This document shows positions 32,142 through 44,193 of a stretch of 64,000 nucleotides of DNA, one piece after another. The position numbers and the translations under genes are program-made. The notes beneath the pieces are model-generated. The model searched no databases and was not told the DNA's origin. It saw nothing but the letters and a program-made list of their open reading frames with translations. This DNA is from Isoetes taiwanensis (lineage: Eukaryota; Streptophyta; Lycopodiopsida; Isoetales; Isoetaceae): the NCBI GenBank assembly GCA_021234155.1, contig JAJEKV010000059.1, forward strand, positions 2,682,182 through 2,746,181. Direction: 5' to 3'. The stretch's first letter is position 1. Every line of letters begins with the position of its first letter.

Positions 32142-32145
32142 TACA
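32041..32145. repeat. Hexamer microsatellite (CCTCTT)n
   Basis: About sixteen CCTCTT/CTTCCT units. On the minus strand it reads as poly-Glu and lies at the 5' edge of the ParB-like exon, so it may encode an acidic tract of variable length. Confidence 0.9.
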
Positions 32146-32171
32146 GTCACAGTTAAAGTACAATTACTTTA

Positions 32172-32929
32172 AAAGAACCTCGTTCAGGGCAAAATCATAT
32201 TTCCAAATATCCACCCTGGTTTTTAGGCCAGGCCACATCAGGTACTCTCCAAACCGTTAGCCCATATAAGTTCCTGGATTTAAAAAAATATTCCATAATG
32301 TGTAAATCTCAAATTCGAAAGCGTAAATTGTAAATCTCAGATTTTTAAATCATAAAATATAAAGTATACAATGTAAATTTTAACCCGTAACATATTCTGT
32401 ATTTTTCAAACGTAAGTATAAAGTGTCATAAAGTACAAACTGTAGATCATTCAAAAATATTCCTGTATAAAGTGTAAAAATCTCAAATATGTTCATATAT
32501 CTTATGTGTGTCACAATCAAAATGCCGCTTATACCATCTCTTATACATCCAGTTATTCCATGCGTTACCGCCAACTCTAACAGCAAAACAGAGACAATTG
32601 TAGGAGAGAACCCGTACCTAAATAGTTACGCTCCACTTTGAGAGCTCCTATAGAAACATAATTATTTGAACTTCTTTGCCATATCCCTTCTTTAGGAACT
32701 GCCACTTAAAGGTGTCCTTCTGCATTTGATTAAGATTTGAATGCACTTCTACGATTTGAAGTCGAAAGGAACATAATAAGCGTAAGCACAATATATGTTT
32801 AGGAAGCCTTTTATAATAGAATCTCGTGATCTTGCTCAAAGCTCCTATATAGTTAGAACATTGCCCTTGCAAATCTAAGAAACTACCGACAAATAATCTG
32901 CCTTGTCGGATTCCATGGGTTGCTATGTC
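32172..32929. other. Upstream of the ParB-like gene, no gene seen
   Basis: AT-rich with many AAATTGTAAATCTCAG-like words at 32,290-32,390. A 30-bp stretch at 32,206-32,235 (CACCCTGGTTTTT and AGGCCAGGCCACAT) recurs at 42,768-42,797. This region may include promoter and first exon(s) of the ParB-like gene, but nothing decisive is visible. Confidence 0.4.
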
Positions 32930-33168
32930 CCCGGGGGATTCACCTTTATCATATGAGTATATGCCACCTGCGTGCTCAAGGTGAGAAGAAACACCCCTAT
33001 ATACGTACGAAAAAGTGTTGGAAAAACACCCCTTCCATGGAGAAAATACACTAGAATGTCAGTAAGAGGAGGATTTAGACCCCTAGTATACGTACGAAAA
33101 CATCGAGAAAAAAACCCCTTCCATACACTCTCTAGGTTTATACGGATCTTCTGGGTGAATCCCCCGGG
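32930..33168. mobile_element. CCCGGGGGATTC MITE, copy 1 (239 bp)
   Basis: Inverted termini CCCGGGGGATTCACC and GGTGAATCCCCCGGG, flanked by an exact 8-bp duplication GCTATGTC (32,922-32,929 and 33,169-33,176). The interior holds internal repeats (ATACGTACGAAAA, CCCCTTCCAT) and no ORF. The 8-bp duplication suits hAT-type or another 8-bp-staggering transposase. Confidence 0.92.
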
Positions 33169-33359
33169 GCTATGTCGAACATAAGAAGGTGGTTAAGTTT
33201 TGCAAAATGCAATACAAAGTCCCTCTAAAAGAACTGGTGTAAAGGAGTTGGCAATCACTTTTCGTTAAGACAATGGAGGTGTCAATCTTCAAAGAGTTTG
33301 TTATTTGCCATAGATATTTGCAAAAATGGATGTTTTGTAGCAGTGTTCCAAAGCAGTCT

Positions 33360-34935
33360 CTAGAAGTTGATCAATGAGAAGCGGAAGTAAGGGGCTAGCC
33401 CCTTACCTCTTTCAAGATTTCTTAGACACTTGAAAATGGATCCTATGTGGAAGTTAGATCCATCCTCCCACATGTCTAGGACAAAATGGCCATAAGTACC
33501 AGCTCCATGACCATGAGTCAACATTCCAGCCAGGCTAACCTTCAACTGAAAAGCATTTCCACATGACTTTGGCATGGGATCAAGCCTTGGTAGAAATGTC
33601 TTGTGCTGGTCCATCTTGTCATGAATAATGCATAGAAACTGGCCCGGTTTCATTTTTGAGAATGTTCTGCACTGCCAGTATAAAGACCGGCATGTCTTCT
33701 GTTCAATCTGATGATCTGTGATTTGCTGCCTTATACACATTCTCTCATACTCTACTTGGGTGGAAGCAAGCAACTCTTTGAGCTCGATACATAAATTGCA
33801 CTTTGAGAAGGGCATGAACTTGGCAACCACAACATCCGGGAAATATTTAGCCCACATTCTACTAAACCCGGCCTGTGATAGTTCCCGTCCTCCTAATGAT
33901 GGTAGAATTGCATTGAGCTCGGCAAGGCACTCCTTCTGAATGTAGTGCTGTGGTAATACCCTTTGAGTAACCCGGATCTGACTCTCATTCACTTTGTGCT
34001 TGTGTGGCATAGATTGTGCCATGAATCTGACAAAATGCTCGAACGCGCTCACTGCTAGCAAGGTATTTGATCTGGGTTTTTGGGTCAATTGGTTCGAGTG
34101 CATATACACCCTTGTACCATCATCATACTGCTCCTTATATCTATAGAAAGAGGTTTTACCTATGCACGTAATCCATATTAGTGCTTTATAACACACCTTC
34201 CTACTCCCACATGGATACAACAGCTCTCCTGTCACATTGTCGTAATGTGAAGCACCAAACATTGTATACATTGAGTTAACCCTTCGTTCATGTGACATTC
34301 CCCAGAATTTTATTCTAATGTCAATGAGCTCACTTACTGGGTACGGAGAGATGCAATTGAGACTACAACATGCCTTCTCTTTAATCTTCTTCATATTGTC
34401 TTTTGTAGGTGCCCTTTTCTCTTCTCTAGACAGGGTCATCATGGTCTTCTGCTTCTTCCCAGTCTTCCTGACATGAAAGGTATATCTCCTCTTCCTAATC
34501 TGGACATGCTTAAAATTACATGAGCCCTCCTCTATTGTATCTGCATGCTCCACAGGTGGCTTGCCTCCATCATTGGGGGCTTGCAGACATTGACCATCGT
34601 CTTGTCTGAGGTATGCAATAGGCCATCTTAACTGAGTTCCAACCTCAACAACATTTGAACATACAAGGCAATCACTGGAAGCACTAACACCTGTCAACCT
34701 ATTCTCATATATTATGAGCATGCTGACTATTCCCACACCCAGATGATCATCTCCCAGAGCCTCATCATTCACACAATCACTTGGATCAACTGCTGTGATG
34801 ATTCCCTTAGCAAAGGTCTCCCCATTGCATGGGTGCACTATACCACAAGATGCCCTATACCAACTAGTCCTCCCTCCTTTAACTGCATCACTGGATTCCT
34901 TGGAAGACCCAAAAGCACCAAAAGCACTTTACATC
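33360..34935 (-). CDS. DUF7869-like transposase gene, longer copy
   Basis: An open frame of nearly 500 codons extends upstream of the first Val-His-Pro-Cys motif to about 34,935 (AFGSSKESSDAVKGGRTSWY). It contains HPCNGETFAKGIITAVDPSD, cysteine pairs (CLVCSNV, CCSLNC), KVCYKALIWITCIGKTSFYR, MPHKHKVN, RVLPQHYIQKECLAELNAIL, FSKCNLCIELKELL, IIHDKMDQHKTFLPRLDP and THGHGAGTYGHF. The KMDQ aspartates are candidate metal ligands of an RNase H-like core. A donor-like GAGGTAAGG occurs at about 33,402. The C-terminal QLDNC and HTHxDID parts seen in the 13-kb copy were not found downstream, so it is truncated or continues in unseen exons. Confidence 0.65.
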
Positions 34936-37058
34936 CATATAACAATACAGTCATCAATTTGATTGAGTACTTACAGGTGGAATTGTGTTCACTCAATCAC
35001 AGACCTACAGCAAAATGCTGTACCGCTACAACCTTTGAAGTGGACTGATTAGATATTCAAATAAGGCAGTCTACGCTTACGCTTTCATGTGCATGGTTTT
35101 TTCAAAGCAACACAATTACTCTAGATTGCAGAAATTCCATGAAGGATCAAATGGCAGCTCTAAGAGGTCAGTTGCACAATGGAATTCGTCAATCTATAAA
35201 AATGCAATCTGTAAATGCACGCAAGTTCAAAAGAGAAAAAACAGGGTAGATTACATTATTCAGAAGCTTCCTTTCATAAAAAGGTTACAAACACGGTAGA
35301 TTACGTTAAATTCAGAAGCTTCCTTTCATAAAAAGGTTGGTAGTTTTGGACCTTGCATGCCAAGAATGAATTGCAAAGAGTTTTCTCATGTAGGAAACAA
35401 AATCAAATATGCAAAAATGATTCGCAAAGAGTCTGCTCATGATGCTCTTCAGAATTGGAATTCATATCCAAGACATACTTAAACTCCTCATAAACCTCAT
35501 CCTTCATCTTCAATCTCCAGAACACAACCATAAACGCTCATGAGCTCTAATGTTCCCATCACCAAGTTTGAAGCACTCTTGCAAATTCTCTACAATACCT
35601 TTGGCACTTCATTTACCCTAGGAGGAGAAATGGCAATAATAAATACCTTAATGGAAGAAGTAGGTTGCCTAAATGCTCCAGAGCCAAGGCTTTGACGAAT
35701 GGAGGTTGCCTAAATGCTGTAGAGCCAAAGGAAGCTGCATCTTTGGAGTCCAAATTTATTGCTTGATCTGCTTGTGTAATTGCATCTGGAACTAAGCTGC
35801 AACTCTTATTGACAGAACTGATAGACCAAGAACTGAGGGGCAATGCTTCTCAACAGCTTTTGTTGAGAAGCTTGCCACTTGGAACGGAAAAATATGACAT
35901 CTTGCGCCCTAATATTTGCATCAGACACAATAGACCTAATGAGATGAGTACCTGGCTTCTGCAAATCGACTCAACAGGCCGGATTTCGGAGGAAGTCGTG
36001 TTTTTAGAAGAAAATGAGCGCAAATGAAACACATGCAACTCCGTTTCTTCCCGAACCCATTGCTAGAAGCCCGGAATTCGATCCGAAGAAAAACCCTTAA
36101 GCCTCTTTTCTTCTTTTCTTGGACATGATCTCTCGATGGATATTCCGGTTACCCAGTTTCATACCCCCCGCGTAGCAACACAACTGACCCATTGTTTACA
36201 GGCACCAACAAGTTTTGGCAGGTCACAAGCATATTCTAAGAATATGTCAAAATCCCACACAATCAAAGGTTTTGCCTCCCCCCTCCCCGGGGGCAACCAA
36301 AAAAAAAAAAAACTGCGTTTAGGTTTTCCTGCGAACCAGTCGTCCAAGGTAGAGGACCTGTTTCCCGCTCCGTTCTCCGCCACAGGTCATTTTGCTGATT
36401 TCGATTCTCTTGGATTGGAAAGACTCAGGAGAGACCAGGGCAGCAAAGCCAGGGGAGCAACAACAGGGATTCGATTGGATAGAGGCATGGGTCTTTCCAC
36501 AATTCTGATTTTGAAAATTCTTTTCATGCATGCAAGCAATTAGCAGCACCAAATTACTAGCTTCTTTACCAGCATATCCTTGCTGTCGAATGCAGGAAAT
36601 TTACCTTCAAGCTTCTTTTAGTTTTAAAAGAGTACTTATTAAGAAAGGTCTGAAGATACTGCTGCTGTCAAGGGGAACTTCAAGCTTTTCATTGTTCAAG
36701 GTTAGAGTTTAGTTCTTCATTTTCTCTTTGTTAAAGTGGAAATGTGACCAATTTCTCTCTTCATTCTGCTGTATATAGATCATAAATGGTGTAATTGCTC
36801 TAGTTTGATAGTTTCCTCTTTCTTAGAGTCCTACAAGCACAGCTTGATAGGATAAACGTCTTCCTTAGCCACAAACCTGTGCAATGAATCTTTTTTTTTT
36901 CACATTTATCATTTGTGGGTTAAGTATGCTGCCCACTAACAGATGTATCAACTCTTCATGATTTAAAGCTGCTAAATTAACACAAGCATTTGAAAGGGGA
37001 AGTAAAGGGAATGGCAGAAATGGGTTGGAGGCTAAAAGCCAAAGGGACTTGGACTCTG
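34936..37058. other. No gene recognised
   Basis: Several short ORFs exist but none shows a family pattern. Notable words are a local duplication TTCAGAAGCTTCCTTTCATA (35,258 and 35,310) and another, GGTTGCCTAAATGCT (35,664 and 35,706). The minus strand at 35,613-35,843 reads DAITQADQAINLDSKDAASF, which might be a coding remnant. Confidence 0.4.
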
Positions 37059-37064
37059 GAGCAG

Positions 37065-37112
<48 letters not shown>

Positions 37113-37115
37113 GCC
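37059..37115. repeat. Hexamer microsatellite (GGCTCA)n
   Basis: About eight GGCTCA units. They give an Ala-Gln repeat in one plus-strand frame, but no surrounding gene is evident. The sequence from here to 38,036 shows no recognisable gene. Confidence 0.85.
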
Positions 37116-38207
37116 CTTACACTGCAGGCTCATAATCTGCTTTTACAGATATGCTCATCCCATGGTCCTTTCTACAACAGTACTACAAATAGCTGCTGCC
37201 ATAACTCTGTTTGAGTCACCTTAGCTAAGCAAAAAACGAGCTCCTGAGCCTTTAAGCAGTCCAGTCACTAATCTGTTTTTATCTTCAAAACCCTCATCCT
37301 TGCCTGATACTGCCAATTCCCGTCCTTTTCCTGCAAGCCTAGTTGATGCAATACTCTTGTGTCTGAGAGGAGGCCAGTGAAGGCAAGTGCCCAATATATA
37401 ATGTGTTTTACAGATATTGTGTCGTTGTGTATTGTTGATAGCAGGATATATTCAGCTTTGTTTTCTTGCAGCAGGTGTTCATGTGCCATTACGGATGTCC
37501 ACCAGCTGTTTTACAAGAAGAAAAACTAACTTTGCGTTAAAGCTTATCAATGATTCTGTATCCTATGAGTGTTCATTAATGCACCCCCTTATACGGTCTG
37601 AAAAAACTCTGTTATGCTTTGTATGTGCCTATGGCCCCTTTGCTTCTTTCGGGACTGTCATTTTTGACCATTTCGGTCATTGTCTGAGGCTTCTTTCTTT
37701 CTTTTCTATTACTGGTGATTGGTGTCAGATCAAGTACTAAAAGAAAAGTCAGCACTGTTTGCTCTAATTTCGAATCAAATTCCCTTTGTTTAAGCACGTT
37801 TCTTCTGAGTTTGGTGGGTTTGTACACATAAAAAGCAAGACATTTCTTGTCTGGAAAAAGTTCATGAGCTTGGTTGGGTTCCTGGAAAGACAGTAATATC
37901 TTCCTCTTATTTCATAGTATGCTGGACACAAAAAGATAAAGTATTCTTCTGATTCCACCGCCCTTAATTTGCACATTTGACAGATTCTTTGTTCACGTGC
38001 CCTGCCCTTGGCCTGGCCAGCTTCAATCTTTAACTAATGAGAGGAGACCTGGCCATTACAGTTCTGAGGTTATGTGACCAGCTGGTGTCTAAGTATCCAG
38101 GACGTCGAAAGAAACTTGGCAACAACAAGAAAATACAAGGTATGTTTCTTTTCTCTGCTTTGTGAGTGTCGTGCAAACTCCGGTTTAAAACCTTGGTTTA
38201 ATGTAGC

Positions 38208-39114
38208 ATGGGAGTTTGGGAGTTTGGGATCGCTACCATTGCTACTCTTGGCTTGGTAGGAGGGACACTGTATAAATTTTATTGGAGGGATTCGGAGACC
38301 ATGGATGACTGGTCTCAACGTGAAGAGCTATTGACCATGATGATTCATGCCGCAGATCATCTCATGGTAATAATTTAATTTTACTTGTTTTATGATAATT
38401 TTATTACTTTAAGATGTTATACTAATTTGTATCTAATTTTTAGATTGGCTGTCATCTACGTGAACAAGAACGAGAAAAGTCTGCTGTTGATTCTGCTGAT
38501 TCTGTATTGTATATTCAAGTTAGCACTGCCAAGTAAGTGCTTTAATTGCTTAACTTGTTTGTTTTAATGTTTTTTAAGTTTTTTTATGATTTTTATTGCT
38601 TAACTTGTTTGTTTTAATGTTTTTTAAGTTTTTTTATGATTTTTATTGTACAGGTTACTTGCAGCCTTCAATGCTGCATCACGGTGCCGTTTTTCTCGCA
38701 CCATTCGTGAGAAGCTGACGAAGAGCTCTAGCAGGTTCACTTTTATATTTGCAAAGCTTAGCATTCATCCGCATGCGCAGCATCTGATTGCAGAGAAAGC
38801 AGTCGGAAAATCAAGCATTGACCTCCTCAACGAACTCTTGGAGAAAATTGAACCAATAAATAGCTTAGCACCTTTGGCTTTAGCTTTTAAGGAAATAGGA
38901 AGTATCAAGGAGGAATGTATCTCCTTGTTAAAAGTTTTAGATCCAAAAAAACTCAGATGGATCTCGGTGGAAGATTGGGATAGGTATTCAAAGGTGAGCC
39001 TTTATTATTAATTTTTATTCTTAGTTTTTTATTCTTAGTAAGTAGCATTACTTACTTTAGAGTTTTTTTTTTTCTTTTTAATAGGCAGAAGGGAATACAG
39101 ATGGACAAAGTTAA
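38208..39114 (+). CDS. Four-exon gene for a small membrane-anchored protein, function unknown
   Basis: Exons 38,208-38,366, 38,444-38,532, 38,654-38,993 and 39,085-39,114 join in frame with GT...AG borders (gtaata/tttttag, gtaagt/tgtacag, gtgagc/aatag) to give 205 residues ending NTDGQS and TAA. The N-terminus EFGIATIATLGLVGGTLYKF is a probable membrane anchor, followed by a charged soluble part with amphipathic helices (LLNELLEKIEPINSLAPLAL, LLKVLDPKKLRWISVEDW). An upstream segment, ATG at 38,037 to a GTATGT donor at 38,140 (GDLAITVLRLCDQLVSKYPG), can also be joined in frame by an acceptor at about 38,220, so the true start is unsettled. No stop or frameshift is present, unlike the mobile-element ORFs around it. 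I recognise no family. Confidence 0.68.
38545..38644. repeat. Exact 50-bp tandem duplication in an intron
   Basis: Two identical 50-bp units that start ATTGCTTAACTTGTTTGTTT lie head to tail in the third intron of the membrane-protein gene. The duplication lies outside the splice signals. Confidence 0.93.
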
Positions 39115-41186
39115 CTTTGAAGATTTTGAATAGCCATGCTATAGTAAGAATGGTTGATTAACCCATCTTTGCCTTACTTTTTTGGCTCTTGTGTCAATTG
39201 TTTGCAACAACATGGTCAAACAGATGAAAACTATCTATGTTGCTTGATGCTTCGATAAATTTAAAATCAGTGCACAGTTTTTCACTGCACAGTTTTTCAC
39301 TTGATGCAATTTTATTTATTAGTTCAACCTATTTATAGATGCTTGGATTGTGATTTCATGGATGGAATTACTCATGTATGGAAGAATGCAGAATTCGATG
39401 ATGCATGTAGGATAGTTGGAAAATAAGTAAAAAGAGTTTTATTATCCTTCCATGATCGCTGCATCTCCTCTTTCAAATGGTATTTTTCTAGCTTTGCATG
39501 CAAGTGGTTAAACAATAATATTAAAGGTTAGGAAGCATAGTTGTTTCTTATTGCCATCCTTTGCATTGGAATTTTGAATTAAACAATGTTCCAGTATGCA
39601 TAAATACATGGTTGTATCTCCTCAAGTTCTACTTGTGGACATCATTTTGCAATTTGCAATATTATGTAACATATAATCAAGGTGCTACAGCTTTCTTTGG
39701 TTAATGGATTATTCTTTTGCAGAAACTTGCTCTTTTAAATTAAAAGCCTTTTTAAATATGGTGGTCATAATCAAATGGGGAATATTGTTCATATTGGTCC
39801 CATTATAGCAAGCGCAGTTAATTCGTCATTTTGTAGTACACGCAATGTATGTGCAAGCTACGAGTTCAGCGATGCAAACTAATCAGAATGCTTATGTCTT
39901 CAAGGTTTTTATCTCAAGCATTCTACATATGCAGGAAATGGATGCAATTTCACCAAGGGTTCCATGCAATTGGTGTTCCTAATGAATTGTTTTTATTGTG
40001 CCCAAACTAGCCCAAGATGGCACAGGTGTACCTGCAAATTCTTAGAATGGTGTCCAAAGACATGAAGTATTATCTCGCAATCGTCAGGCTAGTTGTCCAA
40101 GGAAGTGACCCAGATCTATAGTACGGGGCTTTGCTTGGACAGGTTTTAAACCTTCTTATCTAGCTTCCATAGTACTAACTGATAAAAACCAGACCTAGCA
40201 GAAGTATGGGCTTTGGATACTATGGCAAAACCATATGAGTGGAGAATGCACTAGCCAATGTAGATTGTCAGTCCAAACAGAGATAAATATAGATTGTTGG
40301 CATGTGGGTCCATATTTTGATGCTAGCAGATTTGATTGTAGAAGGTTACAACCACCTTTAGTGCCTGGGGAAGTAGGTTGCATGCCAATATCAGAGTGAT
40401 GCCTTCAATTACAGTCTTAATATGAAATGACAGTCAATCAAGAGATCAACTGAACTATCCCAATGGCAGGAAATGGAAAAATGATGCAAAGGTACAAGTT
40501 AAACTTGGATGTTTGCTTTATTGCCCATCTTTGGTTGATTAGCCCATCTTTACCTTATTCTTTTTTGCTCTTGTGCCAATTGTTTGCAACATGGTCAAAC
40601 AGATGGAGACTATCTACATTGCTTGGTGCTTTGAGAAATTCAAAATTAGTGCATAGTTTCTCACCTAATAGAATTCTAATTATTAGTTCAACATATTTAT
40701 AGGCAGTGTATTTGTTCATAATTGCTTCATGCTTGGATTGTGATTTCATGGAACTCTATACTTGCTGTATGTACTTGCACTCAGTTGCAAGGAATGCTTT
40801 TATCCAGATGTATAGAAGAATGCAGAATTTTAGGATGCATTCAAGATAGTTGGCAAAATAAGTAGAAAATATTTTATATTCTGCCATGATTGCTGCATCT
40901 CCCCTTCAAGATGATGATATTTTTCTCGCCTTGCATGTAAAAATAGGAGGTGGTTATGATATAAACAGAAGAACTAATAGTCGTGTAGACAATAATGCAA
41001 CAAAAATTTGTGGCATACTACAATTATATAGCATTAAAGAGACCGTTTCTAATTCTCTTTCAATCTATATCAGTTCAATGATGGTGCACAGCTTGAAAAT
41101 GCGAATCTATTATGTTTTAAATTCGTTTTCTATCTTAAGAGGACTCAAGTGCTCTTGAAGCATTCTTTTAGTCTCATAGTTGGTGC
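39115..41186. repeat. Non-coding region with a dispersed direct duplication
   Basis: About 350-400 bp at 39,150-39,500 recur, diverged, at 40,515-40,925. Both copies share TTGTTTGCAACA-TGGTCAAACAGATG, TAGTTCAACCTATTTATAG, TGCTTGGATTGTGATTTCAT and GAAGAATGCAGAATT. The copies are in direct orientation about 1.37 kb apart. This could be a segmental duplication or a pair of diverged LTRs; no TG...CA ends or coding interior were seen. Confidence 0.7.
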
Positions 41187-41191
41187 TTTTC

Positions 41192-41317
41192 TGTAACGGT
41201 CCTAGCCGCTAAGAGTCCAGTTTATCGTGCATATTTGCATGTAAGAAGATTATTAATAATCTTCTTACATGCAAATATGCACGATAAACTGGACTCTTAG
41301 CGGCTAGGACCGTTACA
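41192..41317. mobile_element. Perfect 126-bp palindrome with 5-bp target duplication
   Basis: The left 63 bases (starting TGTAACGGTCCTAGCCGC) are followed without spacer by their exact reverse complement (ending GCGGCTAGGACCGTTACA). The unit is flanked by TTTTC on both sides (41,187-41,191 and 41,318-41,322). TG...CA ends with a 5-bp duplication are the signature of LTR-retrotransposon integrase. The unit looks like two copies of one LTR end joined in inverted orientation and integrated. Confidence 0.92.
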
Positions 41318-41322
41318 TTTTC

Positions 41323-44193
41323 AATTGAGGTGTGGAACTTTAGACTAGGAAATTCGCAGAGCCACCACTGTTGCACCTTCCCTTCGTAAACCTGCTCAAG
41401 TTTCTTCTGTTGATGGCGAGACTACTTGCACTGCTGCTGATGGTGATTTTGTTATGGGTCATCCTACTACTACTGCCTTACTCATGTTCTGTGCATAATA
41501 GACTTGAGTTTTTGAATCTTTTGGTTTTGTCCCAATGCACTGGACAATTTGCTGACACTTATTAATGCAAAAGATGGGTGCTGTTTAATGGGCAATCCTA
41601 CAGTGAAAATGGTCCTGGAAAACATGGTTTACATGTAAGCATGTCTTTTGGTGATGCACGCAACAACTCTCTTTGCAAAGAAGTAAGCCATTAATCCAAA
41701 TTTTTGTTTTTTAAGCTTTATGAGTAGAAGTATGCCAAATTGATGCATAGTATCTAGCATTATCACAGGGGGTCTTTTTTGTGGTTTTATACGTATATTT
41801 GCATGGTTTTACTATGATTCTGGGCCTGTATTCGTTGATGTGTATTGTTTGATATTTCTAGAGTGCGCCTTATCTGCACCGTTCATCTAGTCCATCTCCC
41901 ACTAATCTATGGGTGTACAATGGAGACTTTTTTCTAATGCCCTAATTGATGATCAAAATTTGGGGGCATTTGTGAGCAAATTTGAAACTCGACATGCACA
42001 GGTCAAGCACTTCAGTTCTAGGGTTACCCTACACAGATAGATAGATAGATGGATCTGAAATTCGTTCTCCAAATTCTTTTCTGGAATCACTCAAATTTGA
42101 GCAGGGCAAGCAGGGCTGCAAGCATGGCTGTCGAAAAACAAGTTAATGCTGTAGTTGCAAGAGTTACAGAGGCCGTTCATTCCCGGATGATCCTTTGCCA
42201 TGCCTTGCTAAGTTTGCTTCGAGGCTTCGCCGATTGACAAGAAAGGTATTCAAGGACTTTATTTTTACGTTCTTGTGGCTGCTTGGCTTCATTTGAAGCG
42301 GGAATGTCCAAGCTAAGTAGCTCCATTTCTTTAGGGTTTGAAAAGGAAGACAAACAGTTACTCTGCTCCGGTAGTTTCATGATAGATTTGTTGAAGAAAG
42401 ACCGTACGTTTTTGTTTTCCCTTTTCTTTTTCGTTTTGCAGGGATGACTTCCTGAAAAATAGCCGCCAAAGTGCAGCCTTATTTATCTTCCAATGTTCTA
42501 CACCCTCCAGTACGAACCTCTTGGGGGGTGACATTAAAAAGGGCGACGGCTCACGAGTTTCTCGTGTACGTAATTACTGGCGTAGAAGAGGTACAAACCC
42601 TTGTATATCCCTCGGGGATGCCGCCTAGTGGTACGACGTTAAAAAATTCTTCTCCTTCTCCTTTTCCTTCTCCTTCTTCGAGACGTTTTCACAGAGATAG
42701 CCACCATATTGTGTTAAAAAACAGCAGATATGGCTTCATTCAGAGTAAAAACGTTGAATCCATGGGTCCACCCTGGTTTTTTAGGCCAGGCCACATTTCT
42801 AAGGTATCAATCAACCAAATGGGTCTTAAAAATTATCAATAACACTTCTAAATTCCACATTTTACTTACAACTCCATAATACAAGTGAACTAGCCATATA
42901 AATCATCAAAGGTACAAACTAATTATATTTAATTTCTTCATAATCTTCAAGTTCAAGTACATATAAACTCTAAAATTTTCCTCCATACTCAATTTCCATA
43001 TATAATTTCATTAATTATCATATAACAAGCACAATCATAGTTTTCAACAAATCAAATCATAGTGATCTCACCAAATTAGTTCCAATGGTCTCATAATAAT
43101 CTGTACCAATTCTTCATCTGCTACATCCTTATGTAGCTTCAACACATTTGCTGCATCCTTATGCAGCCTCGACACCTTGACAAGACTCCAAGGAGAAGAT
43201 GTCTTGGTTACCTGCAGCCAACCATGCAAACGTTAGCAGTAGACCTGGTAACGATGCAAGGGCCAAAAGGTAAGCTGTAAGACATCTTAGCTCATCGCCC
43301 TACACCTTAGAAATAATGTCAAGAAATATGAAAACATTGTATCATGCATTCTATAAACTTATATAAAGGCTGCTTACACCAGCCCCATAGCTTAGAGAAT
43401 CAGCCAAATGCATTTAGGACTGAAATTAACTTGAGGTACACTAACATAAAATAGCCACCTCCATGCTACTTACCTCAGCATTTAACCAGCTGATCATGTT
43501 GTGCCTTAACACATCATGTGAATGTGATTCCTATCATATCTACTCCTATCTAATTCTATGTGCTCTAGCTGCTTACCACAGCTTCATAGTATTGTATTAG
43601 CAACTTCTGGAAAATCTCAACCATTTCCATCTTACCTTTCTATGTGCCAAAATCACATCTTTTTAATTCCTACGTACTACAAGCAATCTTGTTAATATAC
43701 TATTTATACATCTAGTGTTTTAAACCTGTCTTATCATATGTTTTTCCACCTATTGCAGATCCATAACCTTCCTTTAAATCTAAACATGCCACATAATCTC
43801 TTATCCATCTAGCCTTATCATATTTATTACATCTAGCCTTATCATAAATTTGCTGCACCATATTTTGTAATCGATTTAGCATTCTATATCAGCAATTAAA
43901 ACCCTTACGACCCATATAAGCCAACTATAAGCAGGCTGCAAATATGTTTATGAAGATCCAGCAAAATGTTGGCTTCAATCATCATCTCATTAAGGCCAAA
44001 CTAAAACTATGTGGTCTCCAGGATAATATTGCTAAAGAATTTTTAACCACTGTGCCATATTCTCGCATTCTTAAGAATGGCAGACACTATTCGAAGCGAC
44101 AAAGGCATAACCATTGGCTATTCCTTACCAGAATCAACCATTGCTTCTCTTGAAGATTAATACATGGAAAACCCCAATTGAGCTATTTGACTG
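41323..44193. other. No complete gene recognised
   Basis: A Ser/Thr-rich open stretch at about 41,355-41,490 (ATTVAPSLRKPAQVSSVDGE) follows a possible acceptor and could be an isolated exon. At 42,049-42,237 there is a short ORF without family features. The 30-bp word shared with 32.2 kb occurs at 42,768. A two-unit repeat around TGCTACATCCTTATGTAGC occurs at 43,120-43,170. The rest is AT-rich. Confidence 0.4.

Noticed and set aside
31981-32172. Poly-Ser ORF on the plus strand
   Set aside because: It is the complementary reading of the hexamer microsatellite.
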